Assembly: GCF_001437075.1 (NCBI RefSeq)
Contig: NZ_JQBX01000002.1
Location: 62,001-126,000 of the forward strand
Source of the DNA: Pediococcus stilesii
GTDB taxonomy: Bacteria > Bacillota > Bacilli > Lactobacillales > Lactobacillaceae
Length of the DNA stretch: 64,000 bases
Direction of reading: 5' to 3'
The translations under genes and the position numbers were made by a program. Numbering within the stretch: position 1 is the stretch's first letter; each line of letters starts with the position of its first letter. Below, piece by piece: positions 1-8,457 of the stretch. The notes beneath the pieces were generated by a model. The model had not been told where the DNA came from, searched no databases, and worked only from the letters and a program-made list of their open reading frames with translations.

Positions 1-493
1 ATTTCAATTGAATCCAACGGAACCACATAATAACAAAGTTAACCAACATCCAAAGGATTGCTCCCATGATGTTCCCTTGAACGGCCATGTTGGCTGCGAT
101 CGCACCCATGATAGCTGGAACTAGGGCAGCGAAGATTGAGTCACCAATTGCGGCGAAGGGTCCCATCAAACCAGCTTTAATACCAGCAACTGTTTCAAGT
201 GACTCAGCCCCTTCTTTTTCTTCAAGGGCCATATCAATACCTGAGATGATCGTGTTGAAGAAGTTACTTGTATTGAAGAATTGGTTTTGCATCTTCATCA
301 TGTTCTTCAATTCAGGAGTATGGTCTCCATACATTTTACGAAGTTGTGGAAGGATCAAGTAAAGGTAACCTGAACCTTGCATACGTTCGTAGTTCCAACC
401 AACTTGGTTGAAGAACAAGTTACGAATATTCATTTGCTTAAAATCTTTTTTTGTTAACTTATAATCTGTTGTCTTATTAGAGTTCGTCGCCAT
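1..493 (-). CDS. PTS mannose/fructose/sorbose-family EIID, partial (C-terminus beyond window)
   Basis: This is the second membrane subunit of a mannose-type PTS permease, working with EIIC to move a sugar that EIIB phosphorylates. The first 164 codons are visible; the rest runs off the window start. The N-terminus shows the family pattern: a soluble KKDFKQMNIRNLFFNQ stretch, NYERMQGSGYLY, and the glycine-rich GLMGPFAAIGDSIF segment before the first hydrophobic helix. The ATG at 493 overlaps the EIIC stop by 17 bp and has a GGTGAG-like ribosome site inside EIIC, so the two are translationally coupled. Complete family members have about 270-310 residues. Sugar specificity cannot be read from the sequence. 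Confidence 0.9.
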   Translation of the reverse strand, partial: MATNSNKTTDYKLTKKDFKQMNIRNLFFNQVGWNYERMQGSGYLYLILPQLRKMYGDHTPELKNMMKMQNQFFNTSNFFNTIISGIDMALEEKEGAESLETVAGIKAGLMGPFAAIGDSIFAALVPAIMGAIAANMAVQGNIMGAILWMLVNFVIMWFRWIQLK

Positions 494-1388
494 GAATCTC
501 ACCATCCTGTTCGTTAGAATCTGTTGCGCTAGCTGCTGGTTTTGCGGCTACTACTTGTTGTTCCTTAACTGTCCGGCCATATTGCATTGCGGCTAAAGCG
601 AAACCAATCAAAGCAATACCTAACATTGGAAGACCTGCAAAGGCAGTTGTAAACTTGCTGTCGATACCGGCGATTGTTGTTCCAAGTAATGAAACGTTTC
701 CGTAAAGTGTTGAAAGCAATGCTGTAATAACAAAACCTAAGATAAGGTATGGCCAATGCTTCTTAACTGGTAGGTAACGAAGCAAGATTGCGAAACCAAC
801 GGCTGGAAGCAATGCTCCGGCTGTAGCTAAACCATTACTTAACCATGCAAGGTTTGTATTCATGTAATCTACAGCTGTACGAACAAATGGACCACCAAAT
901 GCAAGTGCTAAGAATACTGGAATACCACGTGATAATGTCCAAGGAAGGTAACCATAGAGGTAGTTTCTTTCGATACCTTTGTAGTTTTCTTCTTCAATCA
1001 TCTTATCAATTCTGTGCTGGAAGAACGTATTCGCGAAACGTGCAAGGATATCAGTTTGAATCATCAAACTAGCAACTGGAACACCTAAAGCAGCAACGGC
1101 AACTTGACCGTTCATACCAGTACCAATTGCAAATGCAGTAGCCATAACTGTACCTGAGTTAGCATCGATCTTTGAAGCACCACCGAAAGTACCAACACCA
1201 AGAACGGTTAATTGTAAACTACCACCAATAACTAAACCTGTTTTAAGATCACCCATTACCAAACCAGCGATAATACCAGCCCAGATTGGTTGACTCAAAC
1301 TTGTTTGTAACGTCAATTCATCCATGATTTGGTACATTGAATAAATTGTTAAAATAATAACTTGCCAAATTGCAATACCTGTACCCAT
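477..1388 (-). CDS. PTS mannose/fructose/sorbose-family EIIC
   Basis: This 303-residue integral membrane subunit forms the sugar-translocation channel with EIID. It is hydrophobic almost throughout, with a QPIWAGIIAGLVMGDLKTGLV segment near residues 32-52 and a GTFGGASKIDANSG loop near 68-81, both typical of AgaC/ManY-type EIIC. It has a charged Gln/Glu-rich cytoplasmic tail. The ATG is preceded by AGGAGGAATTCTC. It lies 15 bp after EIIB and overlaps EIID. The order A-(GH-like)-B-C-D and an AgaV-like EIIB suggest an amino-sugar or oligosaccharide permease rather than the main glucose/mannose transporter, but that is inference. Confidence 0.93.
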   Translation of the reverse strand: MGTGIAIWQVIILTIYSMYQIMDELTLQTSLSQPIWAGIIAGLVMGDLKTGLVIGGSLQLTVLGVGTFGGASKIDANSGTVMATAFAIGTGMNGQVAVAALGVPVASLMIQTDILARFANTFFQHRIDKMIEEENYKGIERNYLYGYLPWTLSRGIPVFLALAFGGPFVRTAVDYMNTNLAWLSNGLATAGALLPAVGFAILLRYLPVKKHWPYLILGFVITALLSTLYGNVSLLGTTIAGIDSKFTTAFAGLPMLGIALIGFALAAMQYGRTVKEQQVVAAKPAASATDSNEQDGEIHGDEL

Positions 1389-1403
1389 GAGAATTCCTCC
1401 TTA

Positions 1404-1898
1404 CTAGTTTTTTGGTTTGAATTTCTTCAAAATTTCCATGAAGTCATTTGCTGAATCTCCTGGAACCATTTGTTGTGTAATCTTAACGCCTTTTTCGTGA
1501 AGCGCATTGAATGCATCAACATCATCTTGCACAACGTTAATCGAGTTTGTAATTTGAGTCGTTTCATCCGTCTGTGACATGTTACCAACGTTGATTGTGT
1601 CTAATTTAACACCGTCGTTAACTAAGTCTAATAACACTTGAGGACGTTTAACTACGATAAATACTTTTTGTGAATCGTATCCACCGCGTTTAATGTGGTC
1701 GGCAGCTGTCTTTTCTGGTAGGACACTGAGGTCAACACCAGTTGGACGAGCTAACTTCAAACCTGACTTTTCGATGTCACTCGCTGCAACCTTGTCATCA
1801 ATAACCATAATTCTTGATACACCTAACTTTGTTGTCCATAAGTTAGCTACTTGGCCGTGGATTAAACGTCCATCAATACGTACTGCTGTGATTGCCAT
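1404..1898 (-). CDS. PTS mannose/fructose/sorbose-family EIIB
   Basis: This cytosolic phosphocarrier of 164 residues takes phosphate from EIIA and gives it to the incoming sugar. The phosphorylatable histidine is His14 in the signature RIDGRLIHGQV. Length matches stand-alone EIIB proteins of this family (about 160). A GTG nine bases upstream sits inside the Shine-Dalgarno, so the ATG at 1898, eight bases after AAGGAG, is the better start. It follows the GH-like gene by about 20 bp and precedes EIIC by 15 bp within one operon. Confidence 0.93.
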   Translation of the reverse strand: MAITAVRIDGRLIHGQVANLWTTKLGVSRIMVIDDKVAASDIEKSGLKLARPTGVDLSVLPEKTAADHIKRGGYDSQKVFIVVKRPQVLLDLVNDGVKLDTINVGNMSQTDETTQITNSINVVQDDVDAFNALHEKGVKITQQMVPGDSANDFMEILKKFKPKN

Positions 1899-1919
1899 GC
1901 TACTCACTCCTTTAAATTT

Positions 1920-3950
1920 TTAAGCCTTTGTTACTAAAATTACTGTTTCCAAACCTTTAAGACGGTAAGGAATTGTTAGTATATCGTTCTTGATCCACTC
2001 TGGTTTCACGGAGAAGCTCTGTAATTTGGTTCCTTCGTGGAAATAGAGTTGCCAATCTGTCGCCTGCTTTTCAGCTGTTAAATGAACTTTAATCTCTTTT
2101 TGATCATCAATCGTAAAGTTTGAAAGCACCATTTCGTCTGAGTTTGCCACGAATTTCACGCCGGGCATATCTATGACGTAATCCAAATTAGTGGTTTTAT
2201 TTAAAATATATTTTAAGAGTTGCTCTTTAATTGAATAATATTGCGATTCCCAACCATATTTTGGATCGGTATTCATTGGTAGAATAACCGTTCGACCATC
2301 AACAATCGTCATTACTGGTCCCAGTTTCTCAGCATACTCGTTATAAGCATTGGATAAAACTTCAACCGGCTTTGAATTATCATAGCCAATCTTGTAGTAA
2401 TCACCGGTATGTTGTAGCATCGTTATTCGCGGATTTTTAATTCCGTCAATTGTCATTCCATCAACTTGTTCGTAGGACTGATAGTCTGTACGAGCTTTTT
2501 TAAACTCTAGCGTATCTGCACCGATTAATTTTCTTAAATTCGATCGTTCAAATAAAATCTGAACACTTTCGCCGTCTAATAAAACAACGTTATTTTTAAT
2601 TAACTCTTCAATCTGTCCGTTATCCAAGTTATTTAAAAACTGTCCGCTAATTGCAAGTGTTTCCCCTGTGAAATGACTTTTAATTGTCCATTTTTCAGGT
2701 TTACATGCAATTCCGAGCGTTCCAAGCAGCGATAACCAACTATATTCTTTTGGAAGTAGTTCTTCTGGATCCGTTCCTTCAGTAGTTTTTATATTGAAGG
2801 ATGCATCTTGTGAAAACAGAACTTTGACACCATCGAGATGATTTACGTCAAGTCGATTTTGAGCTCCAAAATCCATTAAATCTTTTGATTCCGCTAACAG
2901 TTCAGCGTAATCGTACGACTCATCAATACCATTCCCCATCATGTCAAATAGGTTGAGAAGAATTCCTGTCGCCCCGACCATCTGTGTACTTTCCACTTGA
3001 AGTTTTGTAAACGTTTTAGATTTAACAAAAGGCGAATACATGTAACTTTCAAGCTCCGGATACACATCTGAATGATTTCCCACTAGTTCGGTTGTCACTC
3101 TGGTATAACGTTCAAATACCCGTGAATATTGAAGCGGTGAAACTTCATTATACGCTGGTAAATGTGGTCGGCTAACTCGCCGATGGCTGCCAGACAAGTT
3201 ATCAAACAACCCGTCCCAATCGCGTCCTTCAACTGCATGCCATTCTGGAAATGAACTCATTAAGCCCAATCTAGTTTTGGGAGAAACTTTTTCGACTGCC
3301 TTTTGTATTGCATGGGCCACTTGCTTCATTTCCGAACGGGCAACGCCGAGGTAAACAATTCTTTCGGGCGTTGGTTCACCTGGCTGTAAAACTTTTTCGA
3401 CAAACTCTTCACGACTTACTTTGCGTTCAAGCATCTCAGAATAGATTTTCATATGCCGGTCACAGAAACATGCCAATTTAATCGGAGTATGATTGTAATG
3501 TCTGAAATCATCTTCCAGCCATAACTCCTTCGGTTGGAGCTTTGCATATTCACTGTAAACTGCCGTAATATAATCTACCCATTTGGGATCTTTAGGACAC
3601 GCAATTGATTCTGCCTGGTGGCCGAGGTAATCAACCATCGTTCCAAAACCAAGTTCAGGACTAACTTTATGTCCACGATCACTGTGCATCAACGTTGTCC
3701 AAGGGTTCAAACTCGTTGTCACTTGATCCTTTGCCAACCGTTTGGAAACCTTTTCAATTGTTGGTAGCCAATGCTCTCTAATCTGATTAACCGTTGGATG
3801 ACCTTGATTCAACTCTTCTGGGTTAATGAAAAAAACAACATTATCAATTCGTGCCTCTCGACAAAATTTGATTAACTTTTCTTCACGTTCATCATCCCAG
3901 TTGTATGGGTCAATCGTAAACCTTAATGAATACTGGTAAGTTCTTGTCAT
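1920..3950 (-). CDS. Uncharacterised TIM-barrel, glycoside-hydrolase-like protein in a PTS operon
   Basis: This 676-residue soluble protein has no signal peptide or membrane segment, so it should act in the cytosol, presumably on the phosphorylated sugar delivered by the surrounding PTS genes. The N-terminal half reads like an alpha/beta barrel. It contains LWLEDDFR at 143-150 followed by CFCDRH at 161-166, a pairing I associate with poorly described GH-A/GH42-like proteins; the acidic pair in LWLEDDFR could be catalytic. The middle (about 370-560) resembles the amidotransferase-like domain that follows the barrel in GH42 enzymes, and the C-terminus is beta-rich. The ATG at 3950 overlaps the 3' end of EIIA's ribosome context (AGG, then 5 bases, then ATG). 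The exact family and substrate are unknown; the glycosidase assignment is inference. Confidence 0.6.
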   Translation of the reverse strand: MTRTYQYSLRFTIDPYNWDDEREEKLIKFCREARIDNVVFFINPEELNQGHPTVNQIREHWLPTIEKVSKRLAKDQVTTSLNPWTTLMHSDRGHKVSPELGFGTMVDYLGHQAESIACPKDPKWVDYITAVYSEYAKLQPKELWLEDDFRHYNHTPIKLACFCDRHMKIYSEMLERKVSREEFVEKVLQPGEPTPERIVYLGVARSEMKQVAHAIQKAVEKVSPKTRLGLMSSFPEWHAVEGRDWDGLFDNLSGSHRRVSRPHLPAYNEVSPLQYSRVFERYTRVTTELVGNHSDVYPELESYMYSPFVKSKTFTKLQVESTQMVGATGILLNLFDMMGNGIDESYDYAELLAESKDLMDFGAQNRLDVNHLDGVKVLFSQDASFNIKTTEGTDPEELLPKEYSWLSLLGTLGIACKPEKWTIKSHFTGETLAISGQFLNNLDNGQIEELIKNNVVLLDGESVQILFERSNLRKLIGADTLEFKKARTDYQSYEQVDGMTIDGIKNPRITMLQHTGDYYKIGYDNSKPVEVLSNAYNEYAEKLGPVMTIVDGRTVILPMNTDPKYGWESQYYSIKEQLLKYILNKTTNLDYVIDMPGVKFVANSDEMVLSNFTIDDQKEIKVHLTAEKQATDWQLYFHEGTKLQSFSVKPEWIKNDILTIPYRLKGLETVILVTKA

Positions 3951-3956
3951 ATGCAC

Positions 3957-4352
3957 CTATCCATTCAATCTTGCATTAACATCAATGATTCCGTTTTGTG
4001 CTTCATCAATCATTGATTGCTTACTTACTTCCATTCCCATCATTACTTGATTTGCAAATCCAATTACCATTGGTAGGTTTAATCCACTTACTACCTCAAG
4101 GTCTGGATGTTCTGCCATTAAACGAACAACAACGTTTGAAGGTGTTCCACCTAACAGGTCAACCGCAACCATTGTCTTATCGTTGTTAGGGTTGTCATTG
4201 ATAAATTCCTCGGCAGCGGCTTGTAAATCTTCCGGGCCTTGGTTAGGCTGTAATCCGATTGCCTTGGTGTTATCAATATGTCCAAGAATCATCTCAGCAC
4301 TTGCTAGGGTTTCAATGGCCATATTTCCGTGACTCATTAACAATAATCTCAT
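3957..4352 (-). CDS. PTS mannose/fructose/sorbose-family EIIA
   Basis: This 131-residue cytosolic subunit accepts phosphate from HPr and passes it to EIIB. The active-site histidine is His8 in MRLLLMSHGNMA. The GGTPSN motif near residue 69 closes the active site in this fold. It is the first gene of the operon EIIA, GH-like protein, EIIB, EIIC, EIID and has a strong GGAGG ribosome site. The stop codon adjoins the ribosome site of the GH-like gene. A promoter with an operator-like palindrome lies about 100 bp upstream. Confidence 0.93.
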   Translation of the reverse strand: MRLLLMSHGNMAIETLASAEMILGHIDNTKAIGLQPNQGPEDLQAAAEEFINDNPNNDKTMVAVDLLGGTPSNVVVRLMAEHPDLEVVSGLNLPMVIGFANQVMMGMEVSKQSMIDEAQNGIIDVNARLNG

Positions 4353-4447
4353 GTAACTTCCTCCATCCCTGAATTCTGAATACCAATACTGTATTCGCTT
4401 TCAAAATCCTGTAAATAAATAACTGATTTGCACCAGCTCTATTTCAT

Positions 4448-4476
4448 ATACTAACTGGTACCAACCAGTTTGTCAA
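4448..4476 (-). promoter_or_regulatory. Promoter of the PTS operon with palindromic operator in the spacer
   Basis: On the minus strand TTGACA (4476-4471) and TAGTAT (4453-4448) are separated by exactly 17 bp. The spacer is almost entirely an inverted repeat, AACTGGT-N4-ACCAGTT (4453-4470), so a repressor dimer bound there would block RNA polymerase. The half-site is of the type used by GntR-family regulators. No regulator gene is next to it in this window, so the cognate repressor probably lies beyond position 1. The promoter is read from sequence only. Confidence 0.65.
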
Positions 4477-4540
4477 CAGCAAAAACGGTTACAAATCCGT
4501 TTTATCAATGATTGTGATCAAAATTTCAAAATGGTTTTAA

Positions 4541-4555
4541 TTTGGTATAGACAAA
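4541..4555. promoter_or_regulatory. dre-like GntR/HutC site
   Basis: TTTGGTATAGACAAA is close to the TGGTATAGACCA-type boxes recognised by NagR/DasR-like GntR regulators. It stands between the divergent PTS operon and the SDR gene and may be a second operator. TGGTATAGA could also be read as an extended -10, so the assignment is weak. Confidence 0.35.
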
Positions 4556-4602
4556 AAAACATGTTTTTTATTGGAGTCTAGTGCGGCCTCTGCTTTCATT
4601 TC

Positions 4603-4620
4603 TTGTAAACGGTTTTACAA
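4603..4620. promoter_or_regulatory. LacI/CcpA-type palindrome
   Basis: TTGTAAACGGTTTTACAA is a near-perfect inverted repeat around a CG centre. Its 16-bp core is two bases longer than a classical cre, so it may be a LacI-family operator or a spaced catabolite box. It lies between the PTS operon and the SDR gene. Confidence 0.45.
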
Positions 4621-4662
4621 AGGTTTGTCTCAAAAAAATTAACAAATTAATTTTCTTTATAC

Positions 4663-4676
4663 AGAAAGCGGTTACA
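4663..4676 (+). promoter_or_regulatory. cre (CcpA) box upstream of the SDR gene
   Basis: AGAAAGCGGTTACA matches 13 of 14 positions of TGNAANCGNNNNCA. It overlaps a weak -35 (TTACAA, 4672-4677) that is 17 bp from TAAACT (4695-4700). This suggests catabolite control of the reductase. A weaker cre-like element (12/14) lies at 4480-4493. Confidence 0.55.
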
Positions 4677-4733
4677 AAAAGCACCCAAATGGGGTAAACT
4701 GTATATATTAAATATAGTTAGGAGCTGACTTAC

Positions 4734-5507
4734 ATGAGTAAAGTTGCATTTATTACGGGAGCCGCACAGGGAATCGGGGCTGGAATTGCTGAACGTCTAG
4801 CAAAAGACGGTTTTGATATCGCAATCGCTGATTTACCATTTCAAAAAGAAAAGGCTGCCGAGGTAATTAACAAAGTTGAGGAAAATGGTCACAAAGGAAT
4901 TTTTCTCGAATTAGATGTTACGAACCAACAAGCTTTTGTTGACGCCGTTGATAAAACGGTCGAAGAACTTGGGGACTTAAATGTGTTAGTTAATAATGCC
5001 GGCGTGGCCAAGGTCGATTCCGTGGTTGACATTAAACCAGAAGATCTAGAGCTATCATTTAAAATCAATGTTTTCGGTGTTGTTTACGGTATGCAAGCAG
5101 CCGCTAAAAAGTTTAAAGCTTTAGGTCATCCCGGTAAAATCATTAATGCCTCATCAATTGCCGGTCTAAAAGCCTTTCCTGTCTGGGGAACATATTCAGC
5201 TTCAAAATTTGCAGTTGTTGGCTTTACCGAAGCCGCTGCCGCTGAATTAGCTCCAGATCACATTACCGTTAATGCCTACGCTCCAGGAGTTGTTGGAACA
5301 ACTGGAATGTGGGACGACATCGATGCTAAAATGTCAAAACTTAACGGTAAGCCTCTTGGTCAAAACAAACAAGACTTCATTGATCAGATTCCACTTGGCC
5401 GGACAGTTTTACCAAGTGATGTTGTGAACTTAGTGGCATTTCTCTCAGGACCAGATTCAGATTACATGACTGGAAATGCAATTCGTGTTGACGGTGGAAT
5501 GAAGTAA
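4734..5507 (+). CDS. butA: SDR-family oxidoreductase, acetoin/diacetyl reductase-like
   Basis: This 257-residue short-chain dehydrogenase has TGAAQGIG (cofactor glycine motif, residues 8-15), NNAG near 89-92, the catalytic serine in NASSIAG and YSASK as the Tyr-Lys pair. Length and the Asn-Ala-Tyr-Ala-Pro-Gly segment after the active site fit the diacetyl reductase [(S)-acetoin forming] ButA group, which reduces diacetyl and acetoin to regenerate NAD. Related 3-oxoacyl-ACP or sugar-alcohol dehydrogenases cannot be fully excluded. It is transcribed alone, divergent from the PTS operon, with a cre box upstream and a terminator downstream. Confidence 0.7.
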   Translation: MSKVAFITGAAQGIGAGIAERLAKDGFDIAIADLPFQKEKAAEVINKVEENGHKGIFLELDVTNQQAFVDAVDKTVEELGDLNVLVNNAGVAKVDSVVDIKPEDLELSFKINVFGVVYGMQAAAKKFKALGHPGKIINASSIAGLKAFPVWGTYSASKFAVVGFTEAAAAELAPDHITVNAYAPGVVGTTGMWDDIDAKMSKLNGKPLGQNKQDFIDQIPLGRTVLPSDVVNLVAFLSGPDSDYMTGNAIRVDGGMK

Positions 5508-5561
5508 GTTGTCTCTTAATTTTTAATATGAATCATATTAATTCTGATAAGAGTACTTAAA

Positions 5562-5597
5562 AATAGAGCTATGGCAATGACCATAGCTCTATTTTTT
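5562..5597. terminator. Bidirectional intrinsic terminator
   Basis: AATAGAGCTATGG and CCATAGCTCTATT form a perfect 13-bp stem around CAATGA. A T-run follows on the plus side and A-rich DNA precedes it. It separates the convergent SDR and esterase genes. Confidence 0.9.
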
Positions 5598-5609
5598 ATT
5601 ATCTTAATT

Positions 5610-7118
5610 TTAGATTAGCTTTCCACTCGTTAAATCAACCAAGAACGGAGCAACCGGATCCCCCTGCTCATTAAATAGTGTCAAAATTGGGGCATTACTG
5701 TATCCGTATCTCGCTTCAGTCGTCCCTTTTGGAAACTGAATCCTAATTGTATCTTGATTGACTTCTCCCGGAACCGCTTGCCACTGGTGGTTTACCAGTC
5801 CTTCGATAAAGCATCCCTGGCGAGTCTGAATTTGATTTACATACTTAAATTTAAATACGGTGTCTCCATCATCCCTGATAACTTCCTCTAAAGTTGGAGT
5901 ATCTGAGTAGCCATTTCCGGCTAAGATTCGTCCAAGTCGTCGTCCGACATCCCTTTTAGCAACGGGATGGGGATTATACACTTCACCTGTATCGGCAATT
6001 GACACAAGATGCACGCTGTCTAAAACTTGGGTCACTTTTAGTTGCTGATTGCGTATCTTTGCCCATGAATTTCGCGGAACATCTGCATACTTGGGCAATT
6101 GCATTACATAGAAGGGCAAAGAATAATCCTGAAAAGCATCCCGCCAGTCGTTAATTAAACTAAACAGTAATTGATCGTAAATGCCATAATTCTTAACATT
6201 GGACTCGCCTTGATACCAAACGGCTTGATTGAAAGTATAATTTTTAATTTTCAATATCATCGCTTTGAACAGACTTCCGGGACGCAAATAACTATCCGGT
6301 GTCACTGGTGGAGGCCATGGTGCTTGTCCAACCACACTGATCGCCATACCTAAAGATACCGTTGGGTTGTCTTTCATAAAATTGTACATTCTTCGATTAT
6401 GCCGATGAACTCGATCCCGATAATCCTTGATATCACTTTCAAAATCGGCATCCGTAGCCGCCTTTAAACGATCCTCAAAGGGCAGCACAACTTCCTCGAG
6501 CAACTGCTGGTTTTCCCTAAGCGTTGATTCAGATATCCAAGTTGAAGCAAACGTGCCATCTCTGGTACAACAGACGACACCAACCGGTATCCCTGGATCT
6601 TCTTCAACTAATTTTTGAGCGGCATAGTACGCAATTGCTGACATATGTTCTAAATTACTAGTTTTTAATTGATGCCAGTGCGTCTCTTTTGACTGATAAA
6701 CATTTACCTTCCCATTCTGGTAAATAAATGATGGTTGCGGGGCATTATAATAGAATATATTTTGGCCCTTAAAATTTTCCTTTTCACTCTTAAAATCCTG
6801 ATCGTGTGCCATTCGAAATCCGATGTTGGATTGCCCTGCAACCAAAATAACACGGCCAAACCGAACATTTTCCAACGTTAAATGCTGAATTCCATCTTGA
6901 ATATTTACTTCAAATGCACGACTCGTATCAATAATTGGTGAAAATCGTACGGACCACTCTCCCCGCCGATTGATGACCGTTCTTTTAATAGTTCCATCAA
7001 GATCCACCTTAACCGTTTTACCAGACACACCCACTCCGGCAATTTTAAAAGACTTCCCAGCGGGCAAAACCATATTACTCGAAAAAATTTGATCAACATT
7101 TAGTTCATAATTTTCCAT
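5610..7118 (-). CDS. Sialate O-acetylesterase-like SGNH hydrolase
   Basis: This 502-residue protein removes acetyl groups from sugars (sialic acid or acetylated glycans) by family analogy. The SASA/SGNH signature is clear: VAGQSNIGF near residue 93, with Ser98 as nucleophile, and AVWYQGESN near 290, with a histidine-containing PHPVAKRD segment near 380. A short beta-rich N-terminal domain precedes it. No signal peptide is seen, so it is probably cytosolic. A TTG six bases earlier sits against the Shine-Dalgarno, so ATG at 7118 is preferred. It sits alone with a cre-like box upstream, next to other carbohydrate genes. Confidence 0.82.
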   Translation of the reverse strand: MENYELNVDQIFSSNMVLPAGKSFKIAGVGVSGKTVKVDLDGTIKRTVINRRGEWSVRFSPIIDTSRAFEVNIQDGIQHLTLENVRFGRVILVAGQSNIGFRMAHDQDFKSEKENFKGQNIFYYNAPQPSFIYQNGKVNVYQSKETHWHQLKTSNLEHMSAIAYYAAQKLVEEDPGIPVGVVCCTRDGTFASTWISESTLRENQQLLEEVVLPFEDRLKAATDADFESDIKDYRDRVHRHNRRMYNFMKDNPTVSLGMAISVVGQAPWPPPVTPDSYLRPGSLFKAMILKIKNYTFNQAVWYQGESNVKNYGIYDQLLFSLINDWRDAFQDYSLPFYVMQLPKYADVPRNSWAKIRNQQLKVTQVLDSVHLVSIADTGEVYNPHPVAKRDVGRRLGRILAGNGYSDTPTLEEVIRDDGDTVFKFKYVNQIQTRQGCFIEGLVNHQWQAVPGEVNQDTIRIQFPKGTTEARYGYSNAPILTLFNEQGDPVAPFLVDLTSGKLI

Positions 7119-7224
7119 TCTCAAATCCTCATATTTTTACGGAATACTTAGAAATATTTTCAAAATTATTCTAATCGTTTATATTAGACATACAGTAAAC
7201 GAAGTGGTATATTAAAAATCATAA

Positions 7225-7238
7225 AGAAAGCGATTTCT
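7225..7238 (-). promoter_or_regulatory. cre-like box upstream of the esterase
   Basis: AGAAAGCGATTTCT, at the centre of the wider palindrome ATAAAGAAAGCGATTTCTTTAT (7221-7242 region), fits the CcpA consensus except the outermost bases. It lies about 110 bp before the esterase start and suggests catabolite repression. Confidence 0.5.
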
Positions 7239-7273
7239 TTATTGAACATTCAACATATGTTCACTCCTTTATA

Positions 7274-7318
7274 AAAAGAGACCGCAACAAGTTTTGGTCC
7301 TTGTTGACGATCTCTTTT
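7274..7318 (-). terminator. Intrinsic terminator of the aldose 1-epimerase gene
   Basis: AAAAGAGA plus CAACAAG pair with CTTGTTG plus TCTCTTTT around a short loop, with A-rich plus-strand DNA giving U residues in the minus transcript. It lies about 65 bp after the epimerase stop. Confidence 0.75.
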
Positions 7319-7382
7319 GCTGTTTAATTAGCTCACTGGGACCGCACATTTGAAGGTAAAGCCTCCAACTTTCGCGGAACCA

Positions 7383-8261
7383 TTATTTAAATTCGATGCT
7401 GTATTCAAACACATGGCTTTCAGTTGGTTCAAGCAAATTATTTCCCTTTTTATTTTTCCAGTCCGTTGGCTGGTCACTAGCCTGGTCCGGTAGTCCGGCA
7501 AATGGTTCGATGCATAGGAATGGTTCCGTTGCGTGTTCCATCGTCCACAGGGTTAGGTATGGGAATTGTTTAACATCTAACTTAATTTCGTGGGCCGTTT
7601 GATTAGAATGTAGAGTTACATTTTCAATCTTCTTAGCATCCAAAATAATCAAGCCATCGTCAAACATTTCATGGTTCAATGCCAACTCACTATTTTGAAC
7701 TTGATCATATACTTCCTTTGAACCGTCTCGGAATGGGGCCGGATTAATTCCTAATCTTTTAACCTGCTTTTGGTTGGGGCCAAATGTTAGTGAATAGTCT
7801 TCAAAAACACCGTCGTCGTCAATTGGAACATTGAATCCGGGATGTGATCCCAATGCATAAGGCATCGCTTTTGAGTCGTTATTAATAACCCGATATCCCA
7901 CAGTTAAGCGGTTGTCGTCTAATTTATATTCTACTTGGAGCGTAAATTCAAAAGGAAACATTTCTTTTGTTTGAGCATTAGCTTTCAATTCGAGCATTAC
8001 TCGATTTTCAGCTTGATTAACCTTCTGCCAATCAAAATCACGGGCAAATCCGTGCTGTGGCATATGGTATGTTTCTCCATCGAGTATGTACTCGTCATTA
8101 TTAGATTTACCAATTGATGGAAATAGAATTGGTGAATGGCGTTTCCATGCTTCCCCGTTCCAAATGTAATCGTAGCCACTCTCGTTTCCGACAACATGTG
8201 TTAATTGTGCACCCATGTTATCAATTTCAACTTCTAAGCGTTCGTTCTTTAGTTTAATCAT
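7383..8261 (-). CDS. Aldose 1-epimerase family protein (LacX-like)
   Basis: This 292-residue cytosolic protein has the galactose-mutarotase beta-sandwich fold and interconverts sugar anomers. Visible signatures are ILFPSIG near residue 47, MPQHGFARD with its catalytic-type histidine near 69, GSHPGFNVP near 142 and CIEPFAGLPD with a likely catalytic glutamate near 250. Its length and the short N-terminus place it nearer LacX/YeaD-like enzymes than GalM. Substrate is not known. It is monocistronic with a GGGAAG ribosome site. Confidence 0.85.
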   Translation of the reverse strand: MIKLKNERLEVEIDNMGAQLTHVVGNESGYDYIWNGEAWKRHSPILFPSIGKSNNDEYILDGETYHMPQHGFARDFDWQKVNQAENRVMLELKANAQTKEMFPFEFTLQVEYKLDDNRLTVGYRVINNDSKAMPYALGSHPGFNVPIDDDGVFEDYSLTFGPNQKQVKRLGINPAPFRDGSKEVYDQVQNSELALNHEMFDDGLIILDAKKIENVTLHSNQTAHEIKLDVKQFPYLTLWTMEHATEPFLCIEPFAGLPDQASDQPTDWKNKKGNNLLEPTESHVFEYSIEFK

Positions 8262-8457
8262 GAAAATACTTCCCTTCTCAAATTCCCTTTGTAATTATAG
8301 AATGATTCATTTTCAAGTAAATGTAAAGGCTTTCTTTATACCTATAACAAATTTTAAACCAAACGGACGAATAATCAAATTATAAGAGCGGCCTTGTTTA
8401 ATTCAATTCTCATTAGCCGCCACTTTTGAAATCTTTCGTGTAATCCTGTGTTTAATT

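Noticed and set aside
4353-4733. Sigma-54 (-24/-12) promoter for the mannose-family PTS operon
   Set aside because: No TGGCAC-N5-TTGC pattern is present; a sigma-A-type TTGACA/TAGTAT promoter is.
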